Shown: positions 1 through 9,406 of the stretch, piece by piece
How positions within the stretch are numbered: position 1 is the first letter of the stretch
Layout: every line of letters begins with the position of its first letter
Program-made: the position numbers and the translations under genes
Notes under the pieces: generated by a model
The model's input: the letters and a program-made list of their open reading frames with translations, nothing else
Databases searched by the model: none
Told to the model about the DNA's origin: nothing
Source: Phytopythium helicoides
Taxonomy: Eukaryota; Oomycota; Peronosporomycetes; Pythiales; Pythiaceae
Length of the DNA stretch: 64,000 nucleotides
Direction: 5' to 3'
NCBI GenBank assembly: GCA_024867545.1
Contig: JANFNE010000016.1
Location: 248,001 to 312,000 of the forward strand

Positions 1-2
1 GC

Positions 3-1919
3 TTGGAGCGCGCAGCGGACGCTCATGAAGCGCCCAAGACGCGGCATCTGCTGCTCCCGCTGCTGTCGGCGGTGTCTCCGCCCTCCAGCGGCGCTCAGCC
101 GCCAGGGACGCGGCCTCCTCCCCCGGCGTCGACGGCGCAGGCGCAGCAGCCGAGTCGGCTCGGCGACGTCATGTGGAAGCCATCGGACGAGTTTCCCGGT
201 CAGTCGACGCTGCAGCAGGGCCAGTCGGCGCTGCTGGACGCGTCGAGGGACGCGCAGGTGCTCTCGCGCATCGTCCGAGCGGCGCTGCGCGGTGTCTTCC
301 AGCCCTCGGGGCTTGCCATTCTCGGCTTTTGCTCCTGCGGCGTGCTGTCGCTCTCGGCGTATGAGGCCTCGCTGCTGCTGGCGTCGGTGCCCGCTGGTGT
401 CGCCCATATTGACCCGTACGGGTCCATGGACGCCGTTGTGTCGATGAGTGATGAGATGAAGTTTGTGATCAAGTATGCAGCAGAGAACTTCCTCGCGAGC
501 TGCTTGTGGGATACTAGGTCAGCTGAGCTCATCGCCCGCGCGATGGATTTGGACCCTGCAATTCTTTTGGCTTCGCTCGATCCTGTTGCATCGGCATCGG
601 ACGCCGCACTACAGCTTCGTATCGACCGCGTGGCGACTTCCAGGTGCATGGTCGCAGGAATCATGGTCATCACTCAACTGCTGAGCATTTTGAGATCGAG
701 CATCAACGCAGCACTGGGCTATAGTGATCGGGTGTTTGCGGGGCAGGAGCCACCATTAAAAGGGATTCAAGAGCGCATCATTCGTTTGGCGGGTGCTGGT
801 AGTGATGTGACAGAGGTGTCCATGGGTCGATACGGCGCACACATTCTACCAGTTTATGAACGCCCGTCGCTCATCCGCCACCTCGTTGCTCTTTGGTCAA
901 TGAATGGCCGAGTCCCATGTGTATGGCATGTGGCCTCTGGTCGCTACGGGTACCGCCATTCATGGGCTGCGCTTGAAATTGATGAAGACTACATGCTGCG
1001 AACCACTACGGGTAAGTTCATATTGTGCATGGAAGCCGACGCAACGCATCTTGATGGAGCGCACGACCTTCGAAAAGTGAACGAAGTCAGTGACCTCACC
1101 ATTGAAGATGCTGCACAGGCGTATCGCTTGATTGAGCGAAAGGCATCAATGGCTCTTCGCCGGCCGTTCCGCAGCCTCTGTGTGTTTCTTGGAGACGCTC
1201 GCCAACTATGCGAGACTGGCGGCACGAAGGCTGTCACTCTCCGAGAACGCATCCAGCTCAAGAAAGAGGTCGACGTTCTAATTGATGCCAAGGCCCCACT
1301 GCTCCTTGAGATCCTCAAGTGGTGTTCGCGATTTGTTGATGACCGCAAGACGATCGTGCTGGACGTAACTCCGCGCAACTACCGTCCTTTGCAGCTGCTT
1401 CTCGAGTCGAACGGCTACAGTGTGCTGTCTCCAGCCGAGGCTGGCGACGAGCTTGTCGGCACCAGCGATGCGACGAAAGGCATGAGCGTGAATGCAACAG
1501 CCAGTCACCCAAGCAATGGAGACCAGAAAAGTGACAACAACAAGACCGTTTCTCCGACAAGGCTGCCTCGGCTTGTGTACTACCCGACAACCGCAGCGAC
1601 CATCAACGCCGTGCATGCGAGTCTGACGTCGGGTAGTGTGTCAGATCCGCGACAGTGCTGCGTGCTTATCAACAGTCCGTTCGGTATCCAGCACCTGCGC
1701 GAGATCTCCGAGTACGAGGGCGAGCGATTCTACCCCGTGTGCGCCGCCGAGATCTACGATGATTACTTTCGCCAGGTGCGCATTTGGACGCGCATGGGCC
1801 ACTCGCCCGCTGAGATTCAACGCGAGCTAGACGCGCGGTTTGCCGCCGTTCGTGATGTCCAAGATGCGATCGCCGAGATGGAAGACAGGAACGCTGGTGA
1901 AGTGTCGACGTCGAATTGA
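3..1919 (+). CDS. Uncharacterised protein, 5' end uncertain
   Basis: A single open frame runs from the window edge to a TGA at 1917-1919. The first in-frame ATG is at 171 (MWKPSDEFPG). The frame is open but low-complexity and Pro/Ala-rich before it, so the true start is either 171 or outside the window. I do not recognise a family. The middle part (about 780-1400) is a well-mixed globular sequence with several hydrophobic helices. Residues coded at about 1450-1560 look like a polar linker. The last 120 residues again look folded and end in a charged helix. It converges on the WW-domain gene, with 131 bp between the stops. No signal peptide is visible from the internal ATG. Confidence 0.6.
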   Translation: MERAADAHEAPKTRHLLLPLLSAVSPPSSGAQPPGTRPPPPASTAQAQQPSRLGDVMWKPSDEFPGQSTLQQGQSALLDASRDAQVLSRIVRAALRGVFQPSGLAILGFCSCGVLSLSAYEASLLLASVPAGVAHIDPYGSMDAVVSMSDEMKFVIKYAAENFLASCLWDTRSAELIARAMDLDPAILLASLDPVASASDAALQLRIDRVATSRCMVAGIMVITQLLSILRSSINAALGYSDRVFAGQEPPLKGIQERIIRLAGAGSDVTEVSMGRYGAHILPVYERPSLIRHLVALWSMNGRVPCVWHVASGRYGYRHSWAALEIDEDYMLRTTTGKFILCMEADATHLDGAHDLRKVNEVSDLTIEDAAQAYRLIERKASMALRRPFRSLCVFLGDARQLCETGGTKAVTLRERIQLKKEVDVLIDAKAPLLLEILKWCSRFVDDRKTIVLDVTPRNYRPLQLLLESNGYSVLSPAEAGDELVGTSDATKGMSVNATASHPSNGDQKSDNNKTVSPTRLPRLVYYPTTAATINAVHASLTSGSVSDPRQCCVLINSPFGIQHLREISEYEGERFYPVCAAEIYDDYFRQVRIWTRMGHSPAEIQRELDARFAAVRDVQDAIAEMEDRNAGEVSTSN

Positions 1920-2050
1920 TTAGAGCATGCACTTGTAGACACCCAGGCACCACTCGCTGCGTGCTGCCTTGCATGAACACTTTTGAAGATGGGTATTTTT
2001 TTGTCTTATACACGACAGCAACGAATGAGCGCGTTCGACGCGCTCCGAGA

Positions 2051-2787
2051 TCACATAAGGACGCACGTGCGGTTCTTCTCGTCATCCCCTCCGCTCTCGT
2101 CGGCTTGCTCGTCCGAGTCGCTGCTTCCGCTTTGCTCGGCGCGTGGAGACGGAAGCTTGGGGCTGGGCTTGGTCGCCACCGCCGCAGCAGCCGGCGCCTG
2201 CTCTGCCTTGTTCCTGCCGAGCTGCGCGATGGGGTCGTTCGCGAGCTCCTCTTCCTGCTCGCGGCGCTGCGCCAGCGCGATGACCTCCATGGGAACGCCC
2301 ATCCTGGTGGCCTCCGTCTTGGCCTGCTCTCGCAGCACGGCGTTCTTGATGGCGTCGTTCTTGAAGGGCACTGCTCCGCACAACAACGCACGTCAGCGGC
2401 GCCATCCACGCCTGCACGCGAGCGCGGCCTCACCGCACCGAACGCGTCGTCGGCTGCGTCTGCGTCGAGGTCGTGCGGCTTCTCCCACGTGTCCTCGCCC
2501 GTCTCCGTGTTGTGGTAGTAGGTGCGGCCCTTCTTGGACGTGAGCACGGCCCACCGCTTGCGCCTCGGCTTGCTCTCGCCCGCCGCCGAGCCGTCGAACG
2601 CCACCGTCGCCACCTGCACGGCGCGGCCCTCGTCCACCACCTCGGGCTCGTACGCGCGTCCGCAGACCGTGCACTTGCCCAGCGCCAGCATGTCCTCCTT
2701 CGGCACGTTCACGCGGCAGCCTTCGCACTTGATGAAGCGCGCGTTGAGCGTCGCAGCGCCCGCGCCGTTCACGCCTCTCGCCGCCAT
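2051..2787 (-). CDS. Zinc-ribbon/WW-domain protein with a C-terminal CaaX box
   Basis: Two exons, 2787-2439 and 2370-2051, with a 68-bp intron (GTGCGG...GAGCAG) that joins GAC GCG TTC G to TG CCC in frame, give 222 residues. The N-terminus has two CxxC pairs (KCEGC and KCTVC) about 20 residues apart, as in a small zinc ribbon. A WW domain follows (RWAVLTSKKGRTYYHNTETG, then TWEKP), with the aromatic pair and final Pro that bind proline-rich peptides. After a charged helix and an Ala/Ser-rich linker the protein ends in CVLM, a CaaX prenylation signal. By the general rule that a final Met favours farnesylation, this predicts a membrane-attached WW adaptor. Its partner is unknown. Confidence 0.75.
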
Positions 2788-3268
2788 CTTCGATCGAATG
2801 CTCAATTCCGATGAAGAAAAAAAAAGGTGGCGAGTACAGTACCGTGACGGGCAGAACAACACCAAAAGGTGGGTACACCTTGCCGGTCGTGGACTTTTGA
2901 GGCGGCTGTTGAGACAACCTTCGCGACACCCGCACCGCCTTCCGCCCCGTCGCTCGACGCTCTCCCACCATTCTTTGTCCCCATTTCACGTCGGGCGTGA
3001 AAAGTCGTGTCGTTGACTTGCCGTTTGTATGGCCGCGGCGCCATTTTTTCCTGGAAACCTGAAGGTGGCCAAGGCACCGGGTCACTCACTGCCGATAGCG
3101 CGCCGCCGGTCGCTCGCTCGCTCGCGCCGCCCCCGCCGCTCACTCGGCGTCTCGCTGCGCTTCCCCCGACCGCCAGCTGCCCGCCCGTCCTCGCGCGCGC
3201 GCAAATGATCGTGGACGCCGTTCGGTGCGTGGAGTTCCGGCCGCAAGAGGCGAAAAACGCACTTTCTC
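2788..3268. promoter_or_regulatory. Shared intergenic region between divergent genes
   Basis: This 480-bp stretch separates two genes that point away from each other and must carry both promoters. It is GC-rich near 3100-3200. I see no protein-like frame and no clear Inr/FPR match. Confidence 0.35.
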
Positions 3269-4790
3269 ATGGTGGATTTCCGCTCCGACGCGGCGCAGGT
3301 GGGCGACGACCAAGGTAGACGCGACGGTGGTGAGCCCGGTGGCGCAGCTGCTGGCCTCGTCCGTTGCCAACCCGTACGTGCTCAGCGTCGTGATCTGGGA
3401 CCGCCTCAAGCGCATGACGCCGCAGCGCGCGCGCGACCTCACGCGCCTGCTGTCCACGGCGCTGAGCAATGCGCTCGGCGTCTTTGGGGCCGAGAGGGCC
3501 AAGCTGCTGGCCGCCACGGCCGGACGCCTGCAAGACCAGTTCGTGCACGCGTCGGTCTCGCGCCCTGGACGGGAGGTCGTGCTCAACACGGTCGCCACGG
3601 CCTCTAGATTCGCGCAGGCGCTCAGCACGCCAGAGAGCAAACAGGCCACGCGCCAGCTCTTCTCGACCGTCCAGGCCATCATCGACTTTTTCGCGAGCGA
3701 AGAGGGGAGGGGAATCTTTGACACGCTCGGAGAGTGCCTCGCGCAGCTCGGCGACGTTGCGGCGTCCCCAGAGGCATCTATCTTTCTCGCCGAGTTTGCA
3801 ACCAATATCCTCCACGCACTAGAAGTCGAGCGACTGCGCCGTGAACAAACGGAGGAGGAGGCTAAAAAGAACGCCGCTGCCAAGGAGGACGAGCTCGAAG
3901 AGAAGGCGCCCGCTGCTCAGGTCAAGACTGAGGCGGACGCAGAGGCTGGCGTTGATCTACGCGAGCTGCACGATCCGGCCGAGAAACCGCCGGCCTCGCC
4001 GGCCTCGTCGGTCGCCGAGACGCGATGGAGCTTCGATACCGAGTCAGCTTACTCGGACGCGTACTCGATGCGGTACCGCAACTCGGTGACACCGTCGACG
4101 ACTCCGCAGACACCCATGTTTGCAGCCTCGCCTGTGCCATCTCCGTCTCCTCGGGCATCCCCTCAGGATGCACAGCCTGTGGTTGAAAACAAGGCTGCTC
4201 GATCAGCTCGCATCGAGAAAGAGGTCCTGCTTCGCATGGGCGTGGATCCGTCTTTGCTTGGTGAGATCCAGCGAGTGCTTGACCGCTTGGCTGAGGAAGA
4301 AGCTGCTCGTCAGCGTCGCCTTGCTGGGATTGATAGTGAGGAGGAAGATGTTGGCGGCTTTGCTATTCCTGAGGCTTCTGGAAACAGCGAGGACGAAGAA
4401 GATGCCGGCATCTCGTTCGCGTTCGGCGTTCGCTCGTCGTCATTGCCAGCGATTGACCCGGAAGAAGAGAAGCAAGATGACAAGGAAGAGGCAAAGGCTG
4501 AACCCACTGATGTGCTACTCCCGGAGTGGAACACGTCAGCCGTTCATGACGCACTTCGTCGTCGCCACGTTCAAACTGTCGCGGCAACAGAGGAGCGTGC
4601 TGCGTCTGGAGAACAGGCGCGTGAGTTTGCCTCTGCTGTGGCGCAGCGCCGAGTGCAGCAGCAGCAGCATGGGGAGATGACTCCGACGGATTTGGCGGCG
4701 TGTCGTGTGATTGCGCAGATGCTCGTCCTTGGCTTTGGTGTGATGCTGTTGCTGATCTGCTACTTTATGGTGCGTGCGATCTTCTTGTAA
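3269..4790 (+). CDS. Uncharacterised tail-anchored membrane protein
   Basis: The long frame has no ATG until 3414, yet conserved-looking helical sequence starts earlier (VDATVVSPVAQLLASS). An ATG at 3269 (MVDFRSDAAQVGDD) reaches that frame if one base near 3310-3311 is surplus, which matches the indel pattern elsewhere in the window. About 200 residues of amphipathic helices come first, followed by a Lys/Glu-rich segment and a long acidic disordered region with Ser/Pro patches. The last 25 residues are one hydrophobic segment (LVLGFGVMLLLICYFMV) ending RAIFL at the C-terminus. This is the layout of a tail-anchored protein with its bulk in the cytosol. Its function is unknown; an N-terminal intron remains possible. 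Confidence 0.55.
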
Positions 4791-5166
4791 CCTCTAATCT
4801 ATGCTGCTCTTCGCCCGATTGTCTCGAGCGCAATTTTTTGCTGTCCATTGATTCACCCACTCTCCTGCTGCGATCCACATCGTTCTTGATATCCTGAATG
4901 TCTGAGAGCTGCTCGGTACGATCGAGAGTGCTGCTGTGATCTCAGCGTGTCTTCCGCGCTGCATGGTGTGTTGCTTCGGCTAGGCATCGTGTCTTCCGCG
5001 CCGCTGAAGTTTTGGCCTCGTCTCACAGGTGTGCGCCGGTCATGTCACTGGCCATGGAGCCAATCAAGATGCGGTGCGGAGGTTGCTGACTGTGCATTCA
5101 GTACTTTTGAGATGATCGACCTGACTGACCACGGTACGCCATGAACAGCGACCGACCAAACCCAGT
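4791..5166. other. Intergenic stretch without recognised features
   Basis: Between the tail-anchored gene and the SWEET array I see no coding frame with protein-like composition and no RNA gene. Confidence 0.4.
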
Positions 5167-5184
5167 CAGTCATTCTCCAATCCT
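5167..5184 (+). promoter_or_regulatory. Oomycete Inr/FPR-like core promoter of SWEET1
   Basis: The stretch AGTCATTCTCCAATCCT, about 45 bp before the chosen ATG, resembles the oomycete initiator plus flanking element (TCATTYY followed by NCAWT). Nearly the same string stands before SWEET2, supporting a transcription start here and an ATG at 5225 rather than 5141. Confidence 0.4.
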
Positions 5185-5224
5185 CCGCCAACCTCACAAG
5201 TTCCTACAACTCCGCAACTGCTCG

Positions 5225-6046
5225 ATGGCTGGATCTTCGACAGCCGCGGCCGTTCTGTCGGTGCTCACGATCATCTCGTCCATCGTGATGCGGATCTCTC
5301 CCGCTCCCGACTTTTATTGGATCCACAAGCATAAGCGCACGGGTGAGGTCGCACTACTCCCAGTTATCGCACTCTTTGTCAACAGTGGCTGCGTGGCGGC
5401 ATACGCGTACATGATTTCCGAGTTCATCCCGCTGTTCTTGACCAACACGTTCGGAATCTTCACGACACTGTTTTTCACGTGGGTCTTCTACGCCAACTCT
5501 AACGACCGACCATACGTTCTCAAGCTGCTTGGAGCTGGAGTTTTCTCTCTCCTTGTAGTCGTTCTGTACACGATTTTGGCGGCTAATGGAGTGACTCACG
5601 AGACTAAGAGCCACGCCGGCAAGGTGCTTGGGTGGGTTCAAGTCGTCACGTGCTTAGTGCAGTTCGCATCTCCATTTGCCACGCTGCTGAAAGTGATCAG
5701 GACCAAGTCCAATGCCTCACTGCCGCTGATGATGTGCATCATGAACTTCGTGAATGGCAGTCTATGGCTCTCGTGGGCCGCAGTCAAGTCGAACATGTTC
5801 GTCGTGGCTCCCAACATTGCTGGCGTTGCTCTTGGCATCGCGCAAGTAACGTTGTGGTTCGTGTTCCGCGCTCCAAAGACAGTTCCGATGATTAAGAAGC
5901 AACGCACAACTGATACCGCCGTTGGCGAGTCGGTGGTCATCGAGATGAGTCGCTCAGAGCGCAACACTCTCGAGCGTGTCCCGAGCTACATTTCAACGAG
6001 CGGCACTCCGTACGTCGCAGTCCAATCTCCCATTCAGATTGTATGA
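5225..6046 (+). CDS. SWEET-family sugar transporter 1
   Basis: The protein has 273 residues from ATG 5225 (MAGSSTAAAVLSVL). An upstream in-frame ATG at 5141 would add a polar stretch lying over the promoter motif. It shows seven hydrophobic segments arranged as two MtN3/saliva repeats: the first around RISPAPDFYWIHKHKRTGEV, the second around SPFATLLKVIRTKSNASLPL with MNFVNGSLW after it. SWEETs move mono- or disaccharides down their gradient through plasma or vacuolar membranes. The C-terminal 55 residues are cytosolic and Ser/Thr-rich. It is intronless and the first of four tandem paralogues; its loop sequences differ most from the others. Confidence 0.92.
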   Translation: MAGSSTAAAVLSVLTIISSIVMRISPAPDFYWIHKHKRTGEVALLPVIALFVNSGCVAAYAYMISEFIPLFLTNTFGIFTTLFFTWVFYANSNDRPYVLKLLGAGVFSLLVVVLYTILAANGVTHETKSHAGKVLGWVQVVTCLVQFASPFATLLKVIRTKSNASLPLMMCIMNFVNGSLWLSWAAVKSNMFVVAPNIAGVALGIAQVTLWFVFRAPKTVPMIKKQRTTDTAVGESVVIEMSRSERNTLERVPSYISTSGTPYVAVQSPIQIV

Positions 6047-6697
6047 TGAACAGAAAAGCAAAGTAATTAATGTATGAACCTCCACACGACTCCATGTCTG
6101 CTCTTTCGCGTTCCTGTTCTGCTTGGATTGCTGCGAGGTGGAGACGCGCAGGGAGATGGACCAAGAGCCGCTTTCATGGGCCATCGAATCTAAAGCGATC
6201 GTTTGACACCTCAAAGACAAGAGTGAAGTAGTGTGCCACAATTCGTAGTGTCCTAGTGCTTGTACATTTCCAACGTCGCTCGCATGAGACTGGCGTTTGC
6301 CGCCGCGATGTTCATGTTTCTGCTCGGATATCTCGAACGAGCTCTAGCGTCCACGTTACTCGCCTATCTACCGAGGGAACTAGCCTCGGCTGGCTCTGAG
6401 AGGTGCATTCAGACTAAAAATCCGCACTAAACGCGAGCTCTGGACGAAGAGATCGTCTCAGGACTCGTTGGTGAACCATCAAGCCTGTCAAGTCAATCAA
6501 CTCATGAGACAGTACGAACGAGGCACATTCGAGCCACCGATTAAGCTAATCGGTCCTGGACCTCACTATGTGGGCGCGTCATTTCGACCGTCAGGATTGT
6601 GAGCCCCTGCGCCACATCACCCTTTTTCTGTGCACGTAGCCGCCGTGTTCACGTGACGTCCCCACTCCGTGATCGTCAAGCGCGACTCGATTGACGC
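6047..6697. other. Intergenic stretch between SWEET1 and SWEET2
   Basis: There is no convincing coding frame. Short frames in both directions lack compositional support. It presumably holds the 3' end of SWEET1 and the promoter of SWEET2. Confidence 0.4.
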
Positions 6698-6716
6698 TCT
6701 TCATTTCCAATCCTGC
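6698..6716 (+). promoter_or_regulatory. Oomycete Inr/FPR-like core promoter of SWEET2
   Basis: CTCTTCATTTCCAATCCTG, about 80 bp upstream of the ATG, matches the initiator consensus and closely resembles the element before SWEET1. Confidence 0.4.
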
Positions 6717-6782
6717 GGTCTCCTGACTGCATCCACCACAACCAACCACCACCACCACTACCTCAAGGCTTCGATTGCAATC

Positions 6783-7601
6783 ATGGCTGGCTCGGCGCTC
6801 ATGGTGTTGGACGTCTTGACGGTCGTCACTTCCATCATCCTGCGAGTCTCTCCCTTCCCGGACTACTACTGGATCCACAAGAACAGAACGGTCGGTGAGG
6901 TCGCGCTCCTGCCAGTGGTCACGCTGTTCGTCAACAGCGCGGCACTTGTCATGTACGCGTGCGTCATCGGCGACTACGTGCCGCTGTTCCTGACCAACTC
7001 TTTCGGCGTCTGCACGGCCACGGGCTTCGTCGTCATCTTCTACCTCCACACGACCGACCGCGCCTACTTTTTCAAGATGTGCGGCATCGGGCTGCTCATT
7101 ACTGCCATCTTGCTAGCATACACGCTGCTTGCCGCTGCGGGTTTAACTGGAGAGTCGCGCGACGATGAAGGCACGACGCTCGGATGGATCACAGTCTTCA
7201 CGACAATCGCACAATTTGGATCCCCGCTTGCGACCATGATGAAGGTCATTCGCACCAAGTCAAATGCATCTCTGCCGCTCATGATGTGCATCATGAACAT
7301 TGTCAACTGCAGTTTCTGGACAGCGTACTCGAGCGTCAAGTGGAACCCATTCATCCTGGCGCCAAGCTCGACCGGCACGATGCTCGGGGTTATCCAAGTG
7401 ACTCTGTGGATTATCTACCGCTCTCCACAGCAGACCAAGCCTATCAGCACACGAATGATTGAGCCGACGATCCCGCACGACTCGTTTGTGATTGAGGTAA
7501 GTTCATCCCATCGGAATACTATTGAGCGGATTTCCAGCCGCGTATCAACTAGCGAGCCAGTGTTTGTCGAGCTCAAGTCTCCCAGCGCGGTCAAGCACTA
7601 A
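6783..7601 (+). CDS. SWEET-family sugar transporter 2
   Basis: The protein has 272 residues from MAGSALMVLDVLTVV. Seven membrane segments form two MtN3 repeats, with the family marks SPFPDYYWIHKNRTVGEVAL in the first and SPLATMMKVIRTKSNASLPL plus MNIVNCSFWT in the second. An in-frame ATG at 6669 would add 38 polar, His-rich residues and lies upstream of the Inr-like motif, so I prefer 6783. The tail after about residue 225 is hydrophilic and ends in a Ser/Val-rich segment. It is closest in the window to SWEET3. Its substrate cannot be told from sequence. Confidence 0.93.
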   Translation: MAGSALMVLDVLTVVTSIILRVSPFPDYYWIHKNRTVGEVALLPVVTLFVNSAALVMYACVIGDYVPLFLTNSFGVCTATGFVVIFYLHTTDRAYFFKMCGIGLLITAILLAYTLLAAAGLTGESRDDEGTTLGWITVFTTIAQFGSPLATMMKVIRTKSNASLPLMMCIMNIVNCSFWTAYSSVKWNPFILAPSSTGTMLGVIQVTLWIIYRSPQQTKPISTRMIEPTIPHDSFVIEVSSSHRNTIERISSRVSTSEPVFVELKSPSAVKH

Positions 7602-8024
7602 TAAGTAGACTCCCAACATATACTTTATCACTGCCTTGTTTGAACTTTTCCATCGCAACTCTTGTACGAATATTCAGGAGGCACCCACGAGGGTCTTTTT
7701 GGACTTTGTGGGATTATCTGCATGTGCGCTATTGGACAGGATCTTTGAGATGTATGGGATGCACGTCACCGATCTTCGTTAGCTAGTGTGTCAGCAAAAC
7801 CAGCTCGTCCTCCTTGCGCCGCCGATTCCAATTCTTCGACAACGACGGTGCATCATGCTGCCTGTTTGGACGAGGATACTGTACTTTTTGTTGTCAGCCT
7901 ATGAGAATGGTGCAGGCCGATCTGCAGGCACCACCACGAATCCACTCGCGTCGGTAGTATTCGACAACTATCAGCTCAAGACTGGCTGTGCCCCTCGCAC
8001 TCACACTCGACCACGCAAGCAGCG
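7602..8024. other. Intergenic stretch between SWEET2 and SWEET3
   Basis: No coding frame or RNA gene recognised; it should contain the SWEET3 promoter, although no strong Inr/FPR match was found. Confidence 0.4.
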
Positions 8025-8801
8025 ATGAATGGTAGCGCGCTCATGGCGCTCCGAGTGCTGTCGACAACCACCTCGATAATACTGCGGATCTCACCGTTTC
8101 CAGACTATTACTGGATCTACAAGAACAAAACAGTTGGTGAAGTCGCGCTGCTTCCGGTCGCCACGCTCCTCGTCAATTGTGCAGCCCTTGTCATGTATGC
8201 GTGTGTCATCGAGGACTACCATCCATTATTCACGACCAACGCGTTCGGTATCTGCACTGCTGTCGGATTCATCAGCGTCTTCTATCTCCACACGACTGAC
8301 CGCGTGTATGTACGAAAGTTGTGCTGTATTGGACTGCTTGTTATCGCCGTGTTGCTGGCGTACATCCTACTGGCAGCCGTGGGCGTCACAGCAGAGTCTC
8401 GCGACCACGAAGGCACGACGCTCGGATGGATCACTACGACCACGACTGTCGTGCAGTTCGGCGCTCCACTGGCAACCATGATGAAAGTGATTCGCACCAA
8501 GTCGAATGCGTCGCTGCCTCTCATGATGTGCATCATGAACATTGTCAATTGCAGTCTGTGGACTGCATACTCGATTGTGAAGTGGAACCCGTTCCTACTC
8601 GCGCCAAACTCGTCGGGTGTGGTCCTTGGCACTGCTCAAGTAACACTGTGGATCATTTATCGCACGCCTACAGACTCGCAGACTAAGCCGTCCGATCACC
8701 GCGCCATGGAGGCGAACGAATCGTTCGCGATCGAAGTCAGCGGCAAGCCCCCTCAAGTCGAGTCGGGGTTTATCAAGTTGAAGTCGCCAACAACTCTCTA
8801 G
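8025..8801 (+). CDS. SWEET-family sugar transporter 3
   Basis: The protein has 258 residues starting MNGSALMALRVLSTT, with the ATG directly at the beginning of membrane segment 1. Both MtN3 repeats are intact (SPFPDYYWIYKNKTVGEVAL; APLATMMKVIRTKSNASLPL; MNIVNCSLWTAYSIVKWNPF). The wording of these motifs is almost the same as in SWEET2, which points to a local tandem duplication. The cytosolic tail is about 20 residues shorter than in SWEET2 and diverges freely. It is intronless. Confidence 0.93.
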   Translation: MNGSALMALRVLSTTTSIILRISPFPDYYWIYKNKTVGEVALLPVATLLVNCAALVMYACVIEDYHPLFTTNAFGICTAVGFISVFYLHTTDRVYVRKLCCIGLLVIAVLLAYILLAAVGVTAESRDHEGTTLGWITTTTTVVQFGAPLATMMKVIRTKSNASLPLMMCIMNIVNCSLWTAYSIVKWNPFLLAPNSSGVVLGTAQVTLWIIYRTPTDSQTKPSDHRAMEANESFAIEVSGKPPQVESGFIKLKSPTTL

Positions 8802-9354
8802 ATAGTCGTGATACTGGCTTCCGTTCATCTCTGTGAGCTTGATGCTCTTGCACGCAATGAACCACGGACGCGACTATACCAAAAACATTCGCGGCTGAGC
8901 TTCAACAGCTCAGAAATTTTGTGTTCGAGACACTGTGCACTATCCAGAGGTCCATGCAGGATGGGCTTGCCCGCGTTCATGATGCGAAACGGCTATCCTT
9001 TTTATCTCGCCAACATGCGCCTAAGGACAAACCAATGGCTACCATGCAACCATCGAGGATGACCTGTTGAGCAGGTTGAAGTCCCTCGACGAAGCGTGGG
9101 ACCCCATACCCACAACACGAACAAACTGACTTTGAGAGACGCATTGTGAACTTTTGCTCGTGTACATCGTCTTTCTCAGTCCCCGCTGAGACGATCCATG
9201 CTGCAGTAGCAGTGCTGAGCAAAAGGAACCGAGGGGAGGATGGTGGTTTTGTTTGGGGCAGGCCGCCCTGCATGGAACGCAACATCTAACTACTGTGGAA
9301 CAGATACACCCGGTGTATAAGCATAAAACCACGCCATAGCCGCTCCAGTTCCCA
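8802..9354. other. Intergenic stretch between SWEET3 and SWEET4
   Basis: About 550 bp with no supported gene. The short frames seen on both strands have no protein-like features. Confidence 0.4.
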
Positions 9355-9356
9355 AT

Positions 9357-9373
9357 GCTCACTTCCCAATTTT
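9357..9373 (+). promoter_or_regulatory. Oomycete Inr/FPR core promoter of SWEET4
   Basis: GCTCACTTCCCAATTTT is the best match in the window to the oomycete GCTCATTYYNCAWTTT supra-motif and lies 34-50 bp before the SWEET4 ATG. Confidence 0.55.
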
Positions 9374-9406
9374 CCAGTCGACCGTACCATCCCGCTCAAC
9401 TGAAAA

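Noticed and set aside
1669..2865. A 398-codon unspliced minus-strand reading through the WW gene
   Set aside because: Without the 68-bp intron the frame becomes Arg/Ser-rich and runs antisense into the neighbouring gene; the spliced version gives a clean C-terminus.
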